From Cordylochernes scorpioides (Eukaryota; Arthropoda; Arachnida; Pseudoscorpiones; Chernetidae): 64,000 bases of DNA. Shown in pieces: positions 34,636 to 46,789 of the stretch. The stretch covers positions 97,722,874-97,786,873 of the forward strand of contig CP092872.1 of assembly GCA_030710605.1 (NCBI GenBank), in the 5' to 3' direction. The position numbers and the translations under genes are program-made. Positions within the stretch are counted from its first letter, which is position 1; every line of letters starts with the position of its first letter. Below the pieces are notes generated by a model. It did no database searches. It saw only the letters and a program-made list of their open reading frames with translations, and was not told the DNA's origin.

Positions 34636-34802
34636 ATCAGAGTTGAGGAATGCAGACAATCGACCTCTGAGAGCAGAATTAACCCTAATATTCTTCAGTG
34701 GAATGTTAGGACAATCAGGGCCTTGGTACCAAATCATTTATCACCAGTCCTAGGATTGTATATAACTGGAGTCAGTTTACAGTAGCATTCACACCTTCAG
34801 CC
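34636..34802 (+). promoter_or_regulatory. Promoter of cuticle gene copy 4
   Basis: The conserved block (GACAATCGACCTCTGAGAGC, GGACAATCAGGGCC, GGTACCAAATCATT) precedes TATATAA at 34759 and CAGTAGCATTC, with the start codon at 34803. Confidence 0.8.
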
Positions 34803-35949
34803 ATGTTCTCTAAGGTAGGTAGCACTGACGGGCAATATGTGAATAATTCCAGGTGTATTGAGAGCACCTTATACAGAATAATTATTTTAAAATGTTAATT
34901 TCCACAAATACTTCGCCAGATATGAATGGGAAATAGAATTTTCTACACATACCCAATAAAGCGCATAGATAAAAAATATTTGCATTTTAAAAAATCGTTA
35001 AATATGTGTGACTACGATACCTTTCTCAAAAAGCCCTCGAGCCGAATATTTTAGATCAATTCATGGAATCTGTATTCAATTTTGAAAATGATTTATTGAG
35101 CTTTATTGTAAATATATTATTTATTTTTGCTAATGTCACTGAAAATATAGTTTCTCTCTCTCGTCAATGTACTCTCAAAGTTGGCTTAAAAGGTTTCTTC
35201 CATCTATCAAATTAATATATCTAAGATGCCTTGAGCGCGCGGTGTCTATTTCTCAGTGCGAATTCTTATGATAGAAAAGGTATTTCCTAATTAATTCGCC
35301 ATAATAAACTTTCCAGCGCACTCTAAACTTATCCATTCTGTATGTTCTGCAGGTAATCGTTCTCTTCTTCCTGGCAGCTGTGGCCCTCGCCCTGCCCTTC
35401 CATCATCATCACGATGATCACCATCATCATCATGTAAGTATTGCATGAGAGATTTATTACAGAATGCTAATGAAAAAATAAGTCTATTTATATATCAATA
35501 TTTTCAAAAGTGCAACTGAAGATTTTCTATTGCTGTGACAGCACGCCCACCCATACCACTTCGGCTACCACTCCCCCGACCACGGCGGACACCACTACCG
35601 CAAGGAGTCCGGGGACGGCCACGGCGGAGTCCACGGCTCCTACGGCTACGTGGACGCCCACGGCATCAAGCGGCACGTGGACTACGTGGCGGACCACCAC
35701 GGCTTCCGTGCCCACGTCAAGACCAACGAGCCGGGGACCGCTGACCAGGATCCCGCTGCTGTTCACCTAGAACACCACAGTCATCATGGTCATCATCACG
35801 GCCACCACCATCACGATCATCATTACGATCATCATCATGGTCATCATCATGGTCATCATCATGGTCATCATCATGGTCATCATCATGGTCACCACCATGG
35901 TCACCATCATGGTCACCACCATGGTCATCATCACGGTCATCATTTCTAA
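34803..35949 (+). CDS. Histidine-rich RR-type cuticular protein, copy 4
   Basis: Exons 34803-34814 (MFSK), 35353-35433 and 35542-35949 give 166 residues. The signal peptide MFSKVIVLFFLAAVALA is followed by the HHHHDDHHHHH patch, the Rebers-Riddiford domain and the KTNEPGTADQDPAA extension. The tail has a Ser replacing the first Gly (EHHSHHG), one HHYDHH unit and then a long uninterrupted run of HHHG units, the most regular tail of the family. Introns are 538 and 108 nt, the shortest pair; intron 1 has a diverged version of the conserved element at about 35016. AATAAA lies at 36062. The product is predicted to be secreted and chitin-binding. Confidence 0.92.
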
Positions 35950-36067
35950 GCAGCAAGTCTAGAATGTTTCTATCCTGTGGTTGAAGAAAAATTCAGTTTA
36001 TCTGATTTCTCAATCCAATTACTTGCCTCTACAACTATTCAACACTGATTCTACTGTTGATAATAAA

Positions 36068-36743
36068 CAACATTTTGAGAAATCTTTATTTCATTTTTCT
36101 ATCCCACAAATCACTTTATTTATTTATAATACATGTGTTATCGCATATATAGATTCAAGTGATTAAAACTAATGTTTTGCTTATAATTAACAATGGGAAA
36201 ATTTAAATAAAAATCGGCTATCTACTTCAACATTATTTTTAAATTAATAACCTCTTTAGTAGTGGTAAAATAATTAGAAAAACTTTGTCAATTTGTTTTA
36301 TAACAAAATTATAATCCTTACTTCAGTATAATAGAAGTGGATGCACACCCCATTGAGTTATCAAATTAAAAGAATTTAAGAGGTTATAGGGTTTATCTCA
36401 TAAAATATTTGTATCCTTGAACCATTTAAAGTCATTCATTGTATGCATTCCACAAAATCTCGCCACTTTGATAAATTAATTAGGTATCTATAATAATAAA
36501 AATTATATCCATATTTAAAATTTAAGCTATGAATTCATATTGGGGAACTTTGCTTCTGCATCGTATTGGAGAGATATAATTGCTCGTCACGTCCATAATC
36601 ATTTCTAAATTTCACAAACAAATGTTATTACTTCCGAATTACTCAGTTGAAAAATAAAATCTGTTGATATATCAAACACCGCTCGTTAATAACCACAAAT
36701 TGATGTATATATATTATATTGCGTATGATATTGTTTTTTACAG
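36068..36743. other. AT-rich intergenic DNA
   Basis: No gene or repeat end recognised. Confidence 0.4.
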
Positions 36744-36950
36744 CACAATACAACAATGTTGGCAAGTTTCTCTAGAGTGGAATGTCGAGGTGACGAATCC
36801 ACTCCAGGGCCTCCTCTGTGCACCGGTGGATATCCCCAAGTGTTCCCTGGAAGAATCTTCGAGGACAGTCCCTTAGGATCCGATTCATTAGTGCTGTAAA
36901 GACCAGGATATCCTAAAGGATATTTATGTAATACAAATGTTTGGAATAAA
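36744..36950 (+). CDS. Possible terminal exon of unknown gene
   Basis: A polypyrimidine tract and TTTTTTACAG acceptor at 36734-36743 precede a 52-codon frame (36744-36899) with internal ATG at 36756, reading LASFSRVECRGDESTPGP and later YPQVFPGRIFEDSPLG. An AATAAA signal follows the stop at 36945. Its base composition is clearly less AT-rich than the flanks. The acceptor is in the same phase as exon 3 of the cuticle genes, so it could be an alternative last exon of copy 4. It could equally be the end of an unrelated gene or a fossil. No family is recognised. Confidence 0.35.
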
Positions 36951-38160
36951 CAATGAGCTTGGGAATCTGTATGTCATATAACCTTTCTACTACATCACTT
37001 TTAGAAAGATCATGTCTATCTTGAAATGACCTGCCATTTATAAGACTGTCTCATGGTATATTTGATACATTATATAAGTAAAATATTCCACCTGCAACCC
37101 CAAACTACATTATTGAATGTATTGGCTCATCCATCGATGAAGTCTACTCATCCCAAGCAGATACCATCAACAAGCTCTATAAACTTGATACTCGGATATG
37201 AATGAGTGAAGAAAAGAAAGAAGATACGTCACATATAGTGTATATACATACAGTATTTTCACATGGCCTATACCAAGGTCTCAAATTCCGTTCAAATATT
37301 GTAAATAAATTATTTATTAGACATTGATGTTTGGGTTTTTCCAGAATGAATTCAAATTATATTAACATATATTTTATATATAATATATTGATCAATATAT
37401 ATGAAATTATATAACTAAAATAAAGGTATATATTTGGGGTTAAAATAAGATAATATTTTTCTTTGATGTAAACTATTTCTTCAAATGTACACTTATATTC
37501 TCATGGGATAGAGAGCCACTTATTCTAGTTAAATATGGAATCCATACAATTTTCTGTGCGTTCTTTACAGAAACTTCATTCAAGGCCACATACTATTCTT
37601 ATCTCAGTGGTACATGGATAACGAACCATAACATACGAATGCTCACACCTCCTTTTGCATAAACCCCTTTCAGATAAAAGACTATCTCAAATATAAATCA
37701 ACAAAATATAAACTGAAAAAAACCCGAAATTTACCAAGAGAAATATTTACAAATTTAGTTATCGAAGAAAAAGCTATTATTATTATATCTCATTTATATC
37801 AATCCATTTATAATGCTAATTATACAATTCGCACTATTTCACCAAAAGGAATTCTTACACAGTTCCACCCAAATTTTCTAGTCACTCAATTTGTCACATC
37901 ACATGAAAAATTCCAGAATTGTTCCTTCGGAGAAACTGACTGTCCGAACTTTGCAGAAGTGAGACATCGTTTGTTCCCTGATCTAAATGATATAACCTTC
38001 TTACATAAGCGTCTTTGTTTTTATTCATTTTTTTTAACTCTGTTGATTAATACATGTAAACATTTAAATATATAATCCTAAGTTTCGATATTATTTTCTG
38101 TTTGTTTCCTCTGTAATAGGCGAAAATACTTCAATATCACGCCTCTTGTTGATTATTCTA
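36951..38160. other. AT-rich intergenic DNA
   Basis: No gene recognised. Low-complexity TATATATA runs lie around 37360-37410. Confidence 0.4.
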
Positions 38161-39058
38161 TCTATATATATAAAAATGAATGTATGTGTGTGTCTGTCCT
38201 TAATGCCTGACCAAACCACTCATTGGAACGCCATGAAACTTTGGGAAGTTATTTAGTATAGTACTGGGAAGGTTTCTAAAAAATAAATTCTTGAATATCC
38301 TTAGAGCTATTTGCAGATTTGTAGATTTAACTCGCAAGCAGCGCCCCCATTGCGACGATGTTAACAAGTTTTTTTATCTATAAGTTTTATTATCACTAAG
38401 TTTATTATCTTAAAGATTATTTATCAAAAGTAAGATTTTTTAACTTATATTAATTGCGCACAAGTCAAAGTTAGTTATCGAGTATTTTTCAAGGGACCGG
38501 GAAAAATGTCCACTAGATAAAACGATGATTTTGTAATGTAGAAAATTAGGAAAGACAAAATTCAGGATGACACGGCAATTTATTTGAGACAAGAATAATG
38601 ATACAATTCCAAGGCAAGATACTATTCCTTTAACTTCCAATTACCGAGGGAACCAATTAATATTGATTTTATTCAACTTATCGAGTATTTTTCAAGGGAC
38701 CGGGAAAAAATGTTCACTTTATCGAGAGATTCAAATTTAAGAGTTTCAAAATATCAAAATATATCTATTTTTATAAAATAAATTTTTTAAACTGGCGAAA
38801 CCGCTGGGAGGGTTCACCACTGATGAGCCAGGCCCTCCCTTTAATTTTTCCATCGCAGTAAGGACAGTAGAAATTGTTTTATTTTAAAAAGAATATCACG
38901 CCTCTAAAATAGTTTTATAATTTGATAACAGATGGCGCTCTAGTACATCGTAATATCTATTTTTTTTTTATAAGTTTATAGAGAATTGTTTTAACAAATG
39001 TTCGTTAGACAAACCTTTACTCGGGTAAAACCCGGGCGAAGCCGGGTACATCCGCTAG
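38161..39058 (+). mobile_element. Non-autonomous Helitron carrying other repeats
   Basis: It starts TCTATATATATAAAAATGAA after A (38160) and ends GGGTACATCCGCTAG at 39058 before T, a clean AT-target insertion. It mixes parts of both Helitron families (CCTGACCAAACCACTCATTG and GCAGCGCCCCCATTG) and includes a palindrome-family fragment at about 38790-38960. Confidence 0.8.
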
Positions 39059-40305
39059 TAAATAATAATTAAAAATTATATATATTATATTAATTTATTT
39101 CATGTTTTTTGATGAAAAAACAGAATTAAATGTATTTTTGGAGCTTTAAATTTTCTTAAAAAAAGGTTTATTACCAGATTCAGAATTCACTAATAGCATC
39201 TTATTGTTGTGGCGAATATATCCTCAGTATTGAGTGGAAAACAGAGTCATAACTAGCTGAACTGGTTCAGAAAGGACGAGAAGGCGACTGCTATAAAACT
39301 TAAAGTAGATGACCTATGTGAACGTTGATTTTTTTATAATCCTAATAAATATTATTCAAAGCATTTTCAACAAAATCAAGAAAGGCTAGCTATGTAGGTT
39401 TTTGGCATAAATAGGAAAACAAATGTCTCTTTAAAAGTATTTTTGATAAAAATGATTCCACCGCCAATTTTTAAAACGTCCAGATCAGCAATTGTGGGAT
39501 CCCTTTGGTAACAATTCATCTCTGAACTTATCCTTGAATTTGTTCATTTTAATTCACACATTTTCCCTTTAGATTGATCTAAAATACTTGAACAATATAT
39601 ATTTTTATATCTCGTATTAAAATACTTTTGAAAGAGATAGAAATCACTGTTGTTTCTCACTAATCAAAGTTGATATTCATGCTCAAAAAAGTATATTTTT
39701 ACATTAAAATTTTTCTTAAAATATTATTTTTATCATCTTTGCAAGAACGCGTACATGAAGATAGATGAATAAGACAAAACACTAGCATTGATATTTTTTT
39801 AAAAGCAATTCTTTGGATGACGTGTTTAGAAACATTTCTTTTACTGAATGGATCATATATATTTTATGATATTCGACTGGAGGAGTTATAAAATGGGCTG
39901 AACATGCAAAAAATGTTTCAGATTGGAAATGATAAGACTAATTTTAATTAATTATTTTTTATTCTACTACAGGATGATAGTATTGATGCTGAATATATGC
40001 TGCTATAGAGAAAGAGTGTCATTCTGATATTGTGTGAGTGAATGGAAACGCACAAACAAACTCTCCGACCAATAAAAATATGTTGTTGCTTTTTATCCCT
40101 TCGTGTGAAGATTACGAAGATTCTTCAAATGAGTCCATGTTCCTCGAGCTGTTTGATGATAAGCAGCGGATTCTTCCAAAATTTCTGTTTAGTGTAGCTA
40201 ATGCATACCAATATGTTTTCCGAAACTGGGGGGGAAATTTTGTTACTATTTTGCATCTTCACAATTGTCTGAGATGTCATGTTCTAATAGAAATTAAAAT
40301 TCAAC
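39059..40305. other. AT-rich intergenic DNA
   Basis: No gene recognised. A frame at 40038-40340 has no domain. Confidence 0.35.
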
Positions 40306-40729
40306 TATATATTGTGGCGAAGAAATATTTTATTATTTAATTTAATATTATTCAATGAAAATATATTCAACAGATTATAAAAATATATATTAATCTGTTT
40401 TTGTGAAATCATCTTAAAATATTTCTTTGCTTAAAAAAAAAGTTTCTCTAGCTGTAAATAGTTTTGGGCTGACTTGTTAATAATTGTCGACTCGTCGGTG
40501 TGACGTCATCAATAAATACTTTTACATCTTAGGATATTTCAAGGCTCGATTTCTACGCTACAACTGGTGAAGAAGCTGGATCGATACCCATTCAGAAAAA
40601 AACGGAAAATTGACTCGGTTGAGCAAGAAGAAAAAACCATGAACATCAAGAAAGAAGCAACTACTCAGGTAGGTTCATTTTTTGTCCAACATCTACCTAG
40701 AAAAATATTTCTTCGCCACAATATAATTA
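40306..40729. mobile_element. TIR-bounded repeat of ~420 bp
   Basis: Inverted ends of 20 nt or more (TATTGTGGCGAAGAAATATT and its complement) lie at about 40308-40330 and 40706-40729. The interior has CTACGCTACAACTGGTGAAG and an A-rich coding-like stretch, AACATCAAGAAAGAAGCAAC. It may be a MITE or an LTR-derived fragment; the class is undecided. Confidence 0.45.
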
Positions 40730-41315
40730 GGTGAATATTCAAATAAATCTGAATTAAGTTTAATTAAATATATACATCAGATTTGAAAAGTATTATTAGA
40801 CTTTTCGGAAACCCACTGTCGTCATTTTCAAAGTGGAAAACTCAACCTAGAGTTCGATTTGTTAGTTTTGTATTTTGAAAAGGAACCAGAATAGCTTGGT
40901 AGACGAGGTTCAGAACAAGTGTTGTGCTTCTATTAGGATTTATATTGATAGTAATTCTCAAGTTTTTCAGTTTATTGAAGAGAAAACTGCAATAATTTTT
41001 ATAAAAATCAAAAGAAACTAATTACTACAAGCCTGATGTTTTAACTTTGTATGATTTATTGAAATCTCCCAATTGTATTGATTGCATTTTTGTTTTTATG
41101 CTGATGTAAATGTCTTTATGTGTATTGAATGAATCTATCACATGTATGCTAAAGTGATCTTATTTCACGTTTATTGACCTGAACATATATGATGTATTTT
41201 GAAAATAGAGCAATCCATAAATATATCTTTAATTAAAAAGGCATATATTTTGATCCAATATATGCCTTTTTGATTAGATATATGATTTATGTGTGTAGTT
41301 AAGTTTCCCGTGTGT
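40730..41315. other. Intergenic DNA with a short palindrome
   Basis: A near-perfect palindrome at 41235-41271 uses the AAAAAGGCATAT end also found at the palindromic MITE 52815-53047. Otherwise nothing recognisable. Confidence 0.45.
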
Positions 41316-41502
41316 TGACATTAACCTGTCCTATGGGAGTTGTTTACTAAGGTGACCAATCGACCCTTGAGAATGGAATTAACCCTAATATTCCCCAGCG
41401 GGACAATCAGGGCCATGGTACCAAGTCATTCAACACCTAGTGTAGTATATAAACGTAGAGTAGATTCAGTCAGACACAGTAGCATTCTCCCCCACTTCAA
41501 CC
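41316..41502 (+). promoter_or_regulatory. Promoter of cuticle gene copy 5
   Basis: The block starts TTGACATTAACCTGTCCTAT, continues with the family sequence (GACCAATCGACCCTTGAGAA, CCCCAGCGGGACAATCAGGG, GGTACCAAGTCATT), has TATATAAA at 41446 and an ACAGTAGCATTC block 32 nt later. It is nearly identical to the copy 6 promoter before that was split. Confidence 0.8.
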
Positions 41503-43595
41503 ATGTTCCACCAGGTGAGTCAGCTTCTACTCCTCAGCCTGAATATCTCTAGAGGAGATTGCACTGATTCAGCTTTGGAATAATTCCATGTCAAAAACTT
41601 TTGTGGAATTATTAAAATAAATTATTCACCCATAGAAATATTTTAAAGTACTAGTGGTAGAAATACATATATATCTATATATATAAAAATGAATGTATGT
41701 GTGTCTGTTTGTTTGTCCTTTATGCCTGACCAAACCACTCATTGGATCGCCATGAAACTTTGGGAAGTTATTTAGTATAGTACTGGGAAGGTTTCTAGCA
41801 AATAAAATTTTTGAAATAACTTTTCGCCTAGAAATAATCAAGATAAATATTCTAATTTATCTGTTATAATTCAACAATCTGCTCTAAATATTATCATGAT
41901 GATACGATGATTTTGTAATGTAGAAAATTAGGAAAGACAAAATTCAGGATGACACGGCAATTTATTTGAGACAAGAATAATGATACAATTCAAAGGCAAG
42001 ATACTATTCCTTTAACTTCCAATTACCGAGGGAACCAATTAATATTGATTTTATTCAACTTATCGAGTATTTTTCAAGGGACCGGGGAAAAATGTTCACT
42101 TTATCGAGAGATTCGTTAAACAAACCTTTACTCGGGTAAAACCCGGGCGAAGCCGGGTACATCCATACAAGAATAATGATACAATTCCAAGGCAAGATAC
42201 TATTCCTTTAACTTCCAATTACCGAGGGAACCAATTAATATTGATTTTATTCAACTTATCGAGTATTTTTCAAGGGACCGGGGAAAAATGTTCACTTTAT
42301 CGAGAGATTCGTTAAACAAACCTTTACTCGGGTAAAACCCGGGCGAAGCCGGGAGCATCCATACAAGAATAATGATACAATTCCAAGGCAAGATACTATT
42401 TCTTTAACTTCCAATTACCGAGGGAACCAATTAATATTGATTTTATTCAACTTATCGAGTATTTTTCAAGGGACCGGGAAAAAAATGTTCACTTTATCGA
42501 GAGATTCGTTAGACAAACTTTTACTCGGGTAAAACCTGGGCCAAGCCGTGTACGTCCGCTAGTATATATATAAATAAATATATATCAATTAACAAAACAC
42601 ATAAATAGTGTGTGTGTGAAAAAATAATTTCATACAAAATTGTTTATATACAATGGTACCTTCTTCGACAGGTTCGGATGTTCCAAACAGTCAGTTACGA
42701 GATGGGTTCCTGGTAGATTGTTGGTAGATCATGCACTAATTTACTTTTAAAATGAAAAAAAAAATGTTTTTGATTAATATTCCTTATTATTGACAATTCA
42801 TATAAAAATTAGTGAGAGACTCTTTGTTTCTTTACACTTGGCGCGAAACCTTTTACACCATAAATGGATTTCTCAAAACGCCCTGATGGAATTTCTGCCA
42901 GTACAGTGGAAATCCATGGTCGAAGAAGGATTTCAATCAATTCGCAATAACTTTAGTTTTTCTAAATATATTTGTTCAATGTGTTTTTCAGATGATCGTC
43001 CTCTTCCTCCTGGCGACTGTAGCCATTGCGCTGCCATTCCATCATCATCACGATGATCACCATCATCATCATGTAAGAATAACTTCAAAGACTATGAAAC
43101 TATGACTTTTAGCGCTTAACTTTTATGGTATTCATAATATTTTCATGTTGATATATAACTTGAAATGATATTCATAATCGAGCTGTAACTGATTAACCTT
43201 TTGAATGAATAGGACCAACAATGTTTATTTAATAACTACTAAACCTTCTATTGCTGATTCAGCACGCCCACCCGTACCACTTCGGCTACCACTCCCCCGA
43301 CCACGGCGGACACCACTACCGCAAGGAGTCCGGGGACGGCCACGGCGGAGTCCACGGCTCCTACGGCTACGTGGACGCCCACGGCATCAAGCGGCACGTG
43401 GACTACGTGGCGGACCACCACGGCTTCCGTGCCCACGTCAAGACCAACGAGCCGGGGACCACTGACCAGGACCCCGCTGCTGTCCACATAGAACACCACG
43501 GTCATCATGGTCATCATCACGGCCACCACCATCATGATCATCATCATGGTCATCATCATGGTCACCACGACCATCATCATGGTCATCATTTCTAA
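41503..43595 (+). CDS. Histidine-rich RR-type cuticular protein, copy 5
   Basis: Exons 41503-41514 (MFHQ), 42992-43072 and 43263-43595 give 141 residues, the shortest complete copy. The signal peptide is MFHQMIVLFLLATVAIA. The Rebers-Riddiford core is unchanged, but the extension reads KTNEPGTTDQDPAAVHIEHH (Ala to Thr and Leu to Ile), making this the most diverged exon 3. Its tail is short: 24 of the last 35 residues are His. Intron 1 is 1477 nt because it holds an 889-bp Helitron; the conserved element lies at 42655. Intron 2 is 190 nt with a GTAAGA donor. AATAAA lies at 43699. The MFHQ start and promoter group it with copy 6 rather than copies 2-4. Confidence 0.92.
41674..42562 (+). mobile_element. 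Helitron in intron 1 of copy 5, triple 3' terminus
   Basis: It starts TCTATATATATAAAAATGAA after A and ends CTAG at 42559-42562 before T. The 3' terminal ~195 bp occurs three times in tandem, with hairpins near 42150, 42345 and 42540; only the last is followed by CTAG. It lies in the same orientation as the host gene. Confidence 0.85.
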
Positions 43596-43861
43596 ACATC
43601 AAGACGATGTTAAAACTTTCTTATTGTTATATCTTGGTTTCTAAATAAATTTATGTGTTTTCTAATAATTAACTGACACACTATAAATTGTTGTTGCCAA
43701 TAAATGAATTGTTTGGATATTTATATACGCCATATTTTTATTCTATTAACAATCCTTTCCAGTGTATCTTAAAATAATTTATACCTCGATATACAACACT
43801 ACACGGCATTGGAAATGGAACAACTAGAAAGAGTGGTTGTTTATTGAACAAGAGAAATGAA

Positions 43862-44150
43862 GGAATCGGTTGACGAGTGGTTTAAACCGTCGAATTCCCG
43901 CAGCCACCACCCCGGATCGAATCCAAAATTGTCCAATTCAAAAAATTTGCTTCAATTGCCCTCGTTACTTGAAAAAAATTAGAGACCCACTAGTGAATGC
44001 AATCAATCAAATAGTGCTCTGGCACACTTGTAAGTGGAAAAGTCGAACTGCTTCTTACATGTGTTAATATGAGCTGCACTTAGAGTAAAAGCAGTCATCA
44101 ACTACTACCATGATTACCATGGTCTATACACCATGTGTACTAGGTATAAT
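43862..44150 (+). repeat. tRNA-derived SINE
   Basis: The head GGTTGACGAGTGGTTTAAAC (box A-like) is followed by CCCGGATCGAATCC (box B-like) and a body matching 13600-13935 (TGTAAGTGGAAAAGTCGAAC, CAGTCATCAACTACTACC). Confidence 0.65.
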
Positions 44151-44976
44151 TCCTATATATATAAAAGTCAGTGTATGTATGTGTGTTTGTTCCTTTGTCG
44201 GCTATACACGTCCACAATACGTAACTAATCTGGCTGAAATTTTAACAGTATATAGAGTTGAATCTAGAAAAACTTATAGTGAAAATTTCAGGTCTCTATC
44301 CCGAATATTCTTCGAGTTATTTGCAAATTGCGTTGCAAATTTGCCCTTTCGCTTGCAAGCAGCGCCTCTAGCGGTGAAGATAGGAGGTAATATCAGCTGA
44401 CCTAATGAACATGTAACACGAATTTTAACAGAAATTATAGAAAAATCTGGAAGAGATATTTAGCCAAAGAAATTGAAATTGATAGGTTTTGGGAAAAGAT
44501 AGTTGTTTTTTAGTCAGAAAATGATGATGACGATATTGCTGTATCATGTTTGATTACCAGATACAAAATTATATCGGGGAAAATTCCAAAAATCAGAGAC
44601 CAGGGGTGAAGCCAATTCATTTTTAGTTTGCAGGAACAAAATTCTAACAGAAAAAACATTAAATAAAGCAGAAGACACAAAGAGAGCTAGATCATCTCTC
44701 TATAAAAATATCGCTTCTCAGACACAAAGTTTGGAGCGGGACGTTTCACAAGAGTGACATCCACGGCGCCAATTTATAATTGTAACGAATAGTATTTGAA
44801 AATTAAAATAATAGAATTTTCAAATATCGTTGTGAAATTTATATATATATATATTTATATTTTAAAACACACAAAGTTTGGAGCGGGACGTTTCACATGA
44901 GTGACATCCACGGCGGTATTTGAATAAAAACATTTAATCGGGTAAAACCCGGGCGTTGCCCGGGTCATTCGGCTAG
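44151..44976 (+). mobile_element. Helitron-like element, third family
   Basis: It starts TCCTATATATATAAAAGTCA and ends with hairpin ACCCGGGCGTTGCCCGGGT, spacer CATTCGG and CTAG at 44973-44976, then T. The interior has GCAAGCAGCGCCTCTAGCGG and two copies of GGAGCGGGACGTTTCACA (about 44733 and 44880). Confidence 0.65.
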
Positions 44977-45094
44977 TACAAAATAAAAAAAGAAAGGTTT
45001 TGGCTAATGATTAATATATTTGAATATTTTTTCAAAAGGAATTCCTTTTATGAAAATATAATTATTGTGATATAATGCTAGATTGCTGATAAAA

Positions 45095-45190
45095 TTGAGA
45101 GGAGACAAGAGGTTAAAACCCTCTGTTCCCGACAGCCATAAACCGGGATCGAATCCCGCGTTGGAAACTTGTTTTAATTTCTAAATAACT
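45095..45190 (+). repeat. SINE head fragment
   Basis: GAGGTTAAAACCCTCTGTTC and CCGGGATCGAATCCCGCG match the tRNA-like head of the SINE family; the body is absent. Confidence 0.5.
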
Positions 45191-45919
45191 ATTACATATT
45201 AGACATTGTTGCAAATATCATAAGCTAGGTTGATCTTTTTGAGCGGTACCTAGTAAAGTTATTTTGGAACAAGTGGGATAAATTGAGAAATAGAATTCAC
45301 TGATCATGCGACTAAAATAAGGCTATAGGCTTACATTATCTATCAGAATGAATATCAACTTATTGAAATTACGAATATATTCTCACAATGAGTATCTTTT
45401 TTATTTAAAAAACGCTAGCTTTCAAGAGTTAATCGCTCTTCAACGGGCTTACTATAATATCGGCTTTATCCCACCAGAAATATTTACAAAAACAAACGCG
45501 CGCAGCGTGGATATTTATAACAGAATTTTTTTTTATAATTGAAAAACTTAAATTGGTTTGTAATTTAACTATTTTATGGAATATGTCTATTTTAATTTTT
45601 AGGGCATCCAGAACCTATAAAATTGATCTATTGATTTCTTCTGAGATATCGGTATTGTGAAGGTAAATTAATTTTTCTGTTTATGCTGCTATATTCATTG
45701 GAAACGAGAAATTCTAAGAGTAACCGTTGAAATTTGTTCTTAATGTTTTTGTAGTGGCATTTCGTTTGTGTTATGTTAAATTGGTGACCGGTCTGTTTCA
45801 CAATTTTATTATGAATATCAACTTAATTATCGATTTTTTTAATTCGGGAATATTGACCAAAATATTTCTCGATACATCACGAAAATCCAAAAACGTACGT
45901 GGATTGTTGGCACTTTTTA
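45191..45919. other. AT-rich intergenic DNA
   Basis: No gene recognised. TTTTTGAGCGGTACCTAGTA near 45236 recurs in modified form near 63888, so it belongs to an unclassified repeat. Confidence 0.4.
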
Positions 45920-46142
45920 CCGCTCTACAGGTTGTACGTCAGCGACCAATCTAAGTGGTCCTAGAGGTTTCCTCTTGATTAAAGACACCGACAAGTCCGA
46001 CTACAGTGGTGTTGAGAGCTATCAACTTGGAACTGCGCTGACTGGGGACATATAGTTTTTAGTGACGAGTCCCATTTCTTACTGTGTCCTGACGACCGTC
46101 GCAAACGTGCCTGGAGACGTCCTGGGCAGCGTATGGATCCTG
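45920..46142 (+). pseudogene. Tc1-like transposase fragment
   Basis: Broken frames include a DESHFLLCPDDRRKRAWRRP stretch preceded by a tryptophan-poor, stop-containing version of the usual region around the second catalytic residue. It resembles the Tc1-family block around SDES(R/H)F. Only the mid-domain is present. Confidence 0.55.
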
Positions 46143-46602
46143 GCCTTTATATATTTTTGTAAACATGTATAGAAAATAGTTTGAACATTTACATTCAAAT
46201 ATCTATACAGGATATAGCGTGTTTTTTTGTAATAAATAAATATTTAAATAAAATTATAATTACCACAATTATTTTTTGACTGGAGAGAAAACTCAGTTTT
46301 TGTTCATTAAAATAAAAACAATATATATATTTTTTCATTGTTTCCTAAAATACCTACATCTTGTTGTTTAAATTGTTTTGAAAAGCTATCCATATTAGTA
46401 CCTTCCACCACAGGGCGCATTTTAACGATGGCCACCTGGCCAATGCAATCAACGTCACGAGAATACGTTGCGAATGTTATCCCTAAAACTAATTTTAAAA
46501 AATACAAGGCTATCATGATTCGAACTAGGAATCTTTTGATCTGTAGTCTCAGTCGTGACATGAATTTCATCCATTTATTTCGAAATTGATTATTAGAAAT
46601 AT
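46143..46602. other. AT-rich intergenic DNA
   Basis: No recognised gene. A stretch around 46400-46480 is less AT-rich, but its frames carry no domain. Confidence 0.35.
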
Positions 46603-46789
46603 ACACACACAGGCAAAACTTAAGGAAGATGTACTTTTTAGCATGTATATCGGGTTTGAGACAATAACTATGGAAGATATTACAGTGACCTTTATTGAAG
46701 ATACACGAGATAACTGTGTGTAAACAAAAACACAGACGACCAGAGACATTTAGACTATCCACTTCCTTAAATTTTGTATATGAGTGTAC
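46603..46789 (+). mobile_element. MITE, single copy
   Basis: Family interior (TGTATATCGGGTTTGAGACA, ATTACAGTGACCTTTATTGA) between diverged inverted ends ACACACACAGGCAAAACTTA and TTTTGTATATGAGTGTAC. Confidence 0.65.

Noticed and set aside
44110-44400. 96-codon frame starting within repeats
   Set aside because: It spans the SINE/Helitron junction and encodes no recognisable domain.
46307-46762. 151-codon minus-strand frame
   Set aside because: It overlaps the MITE at 46603-46789 and has no domain; likely chance.
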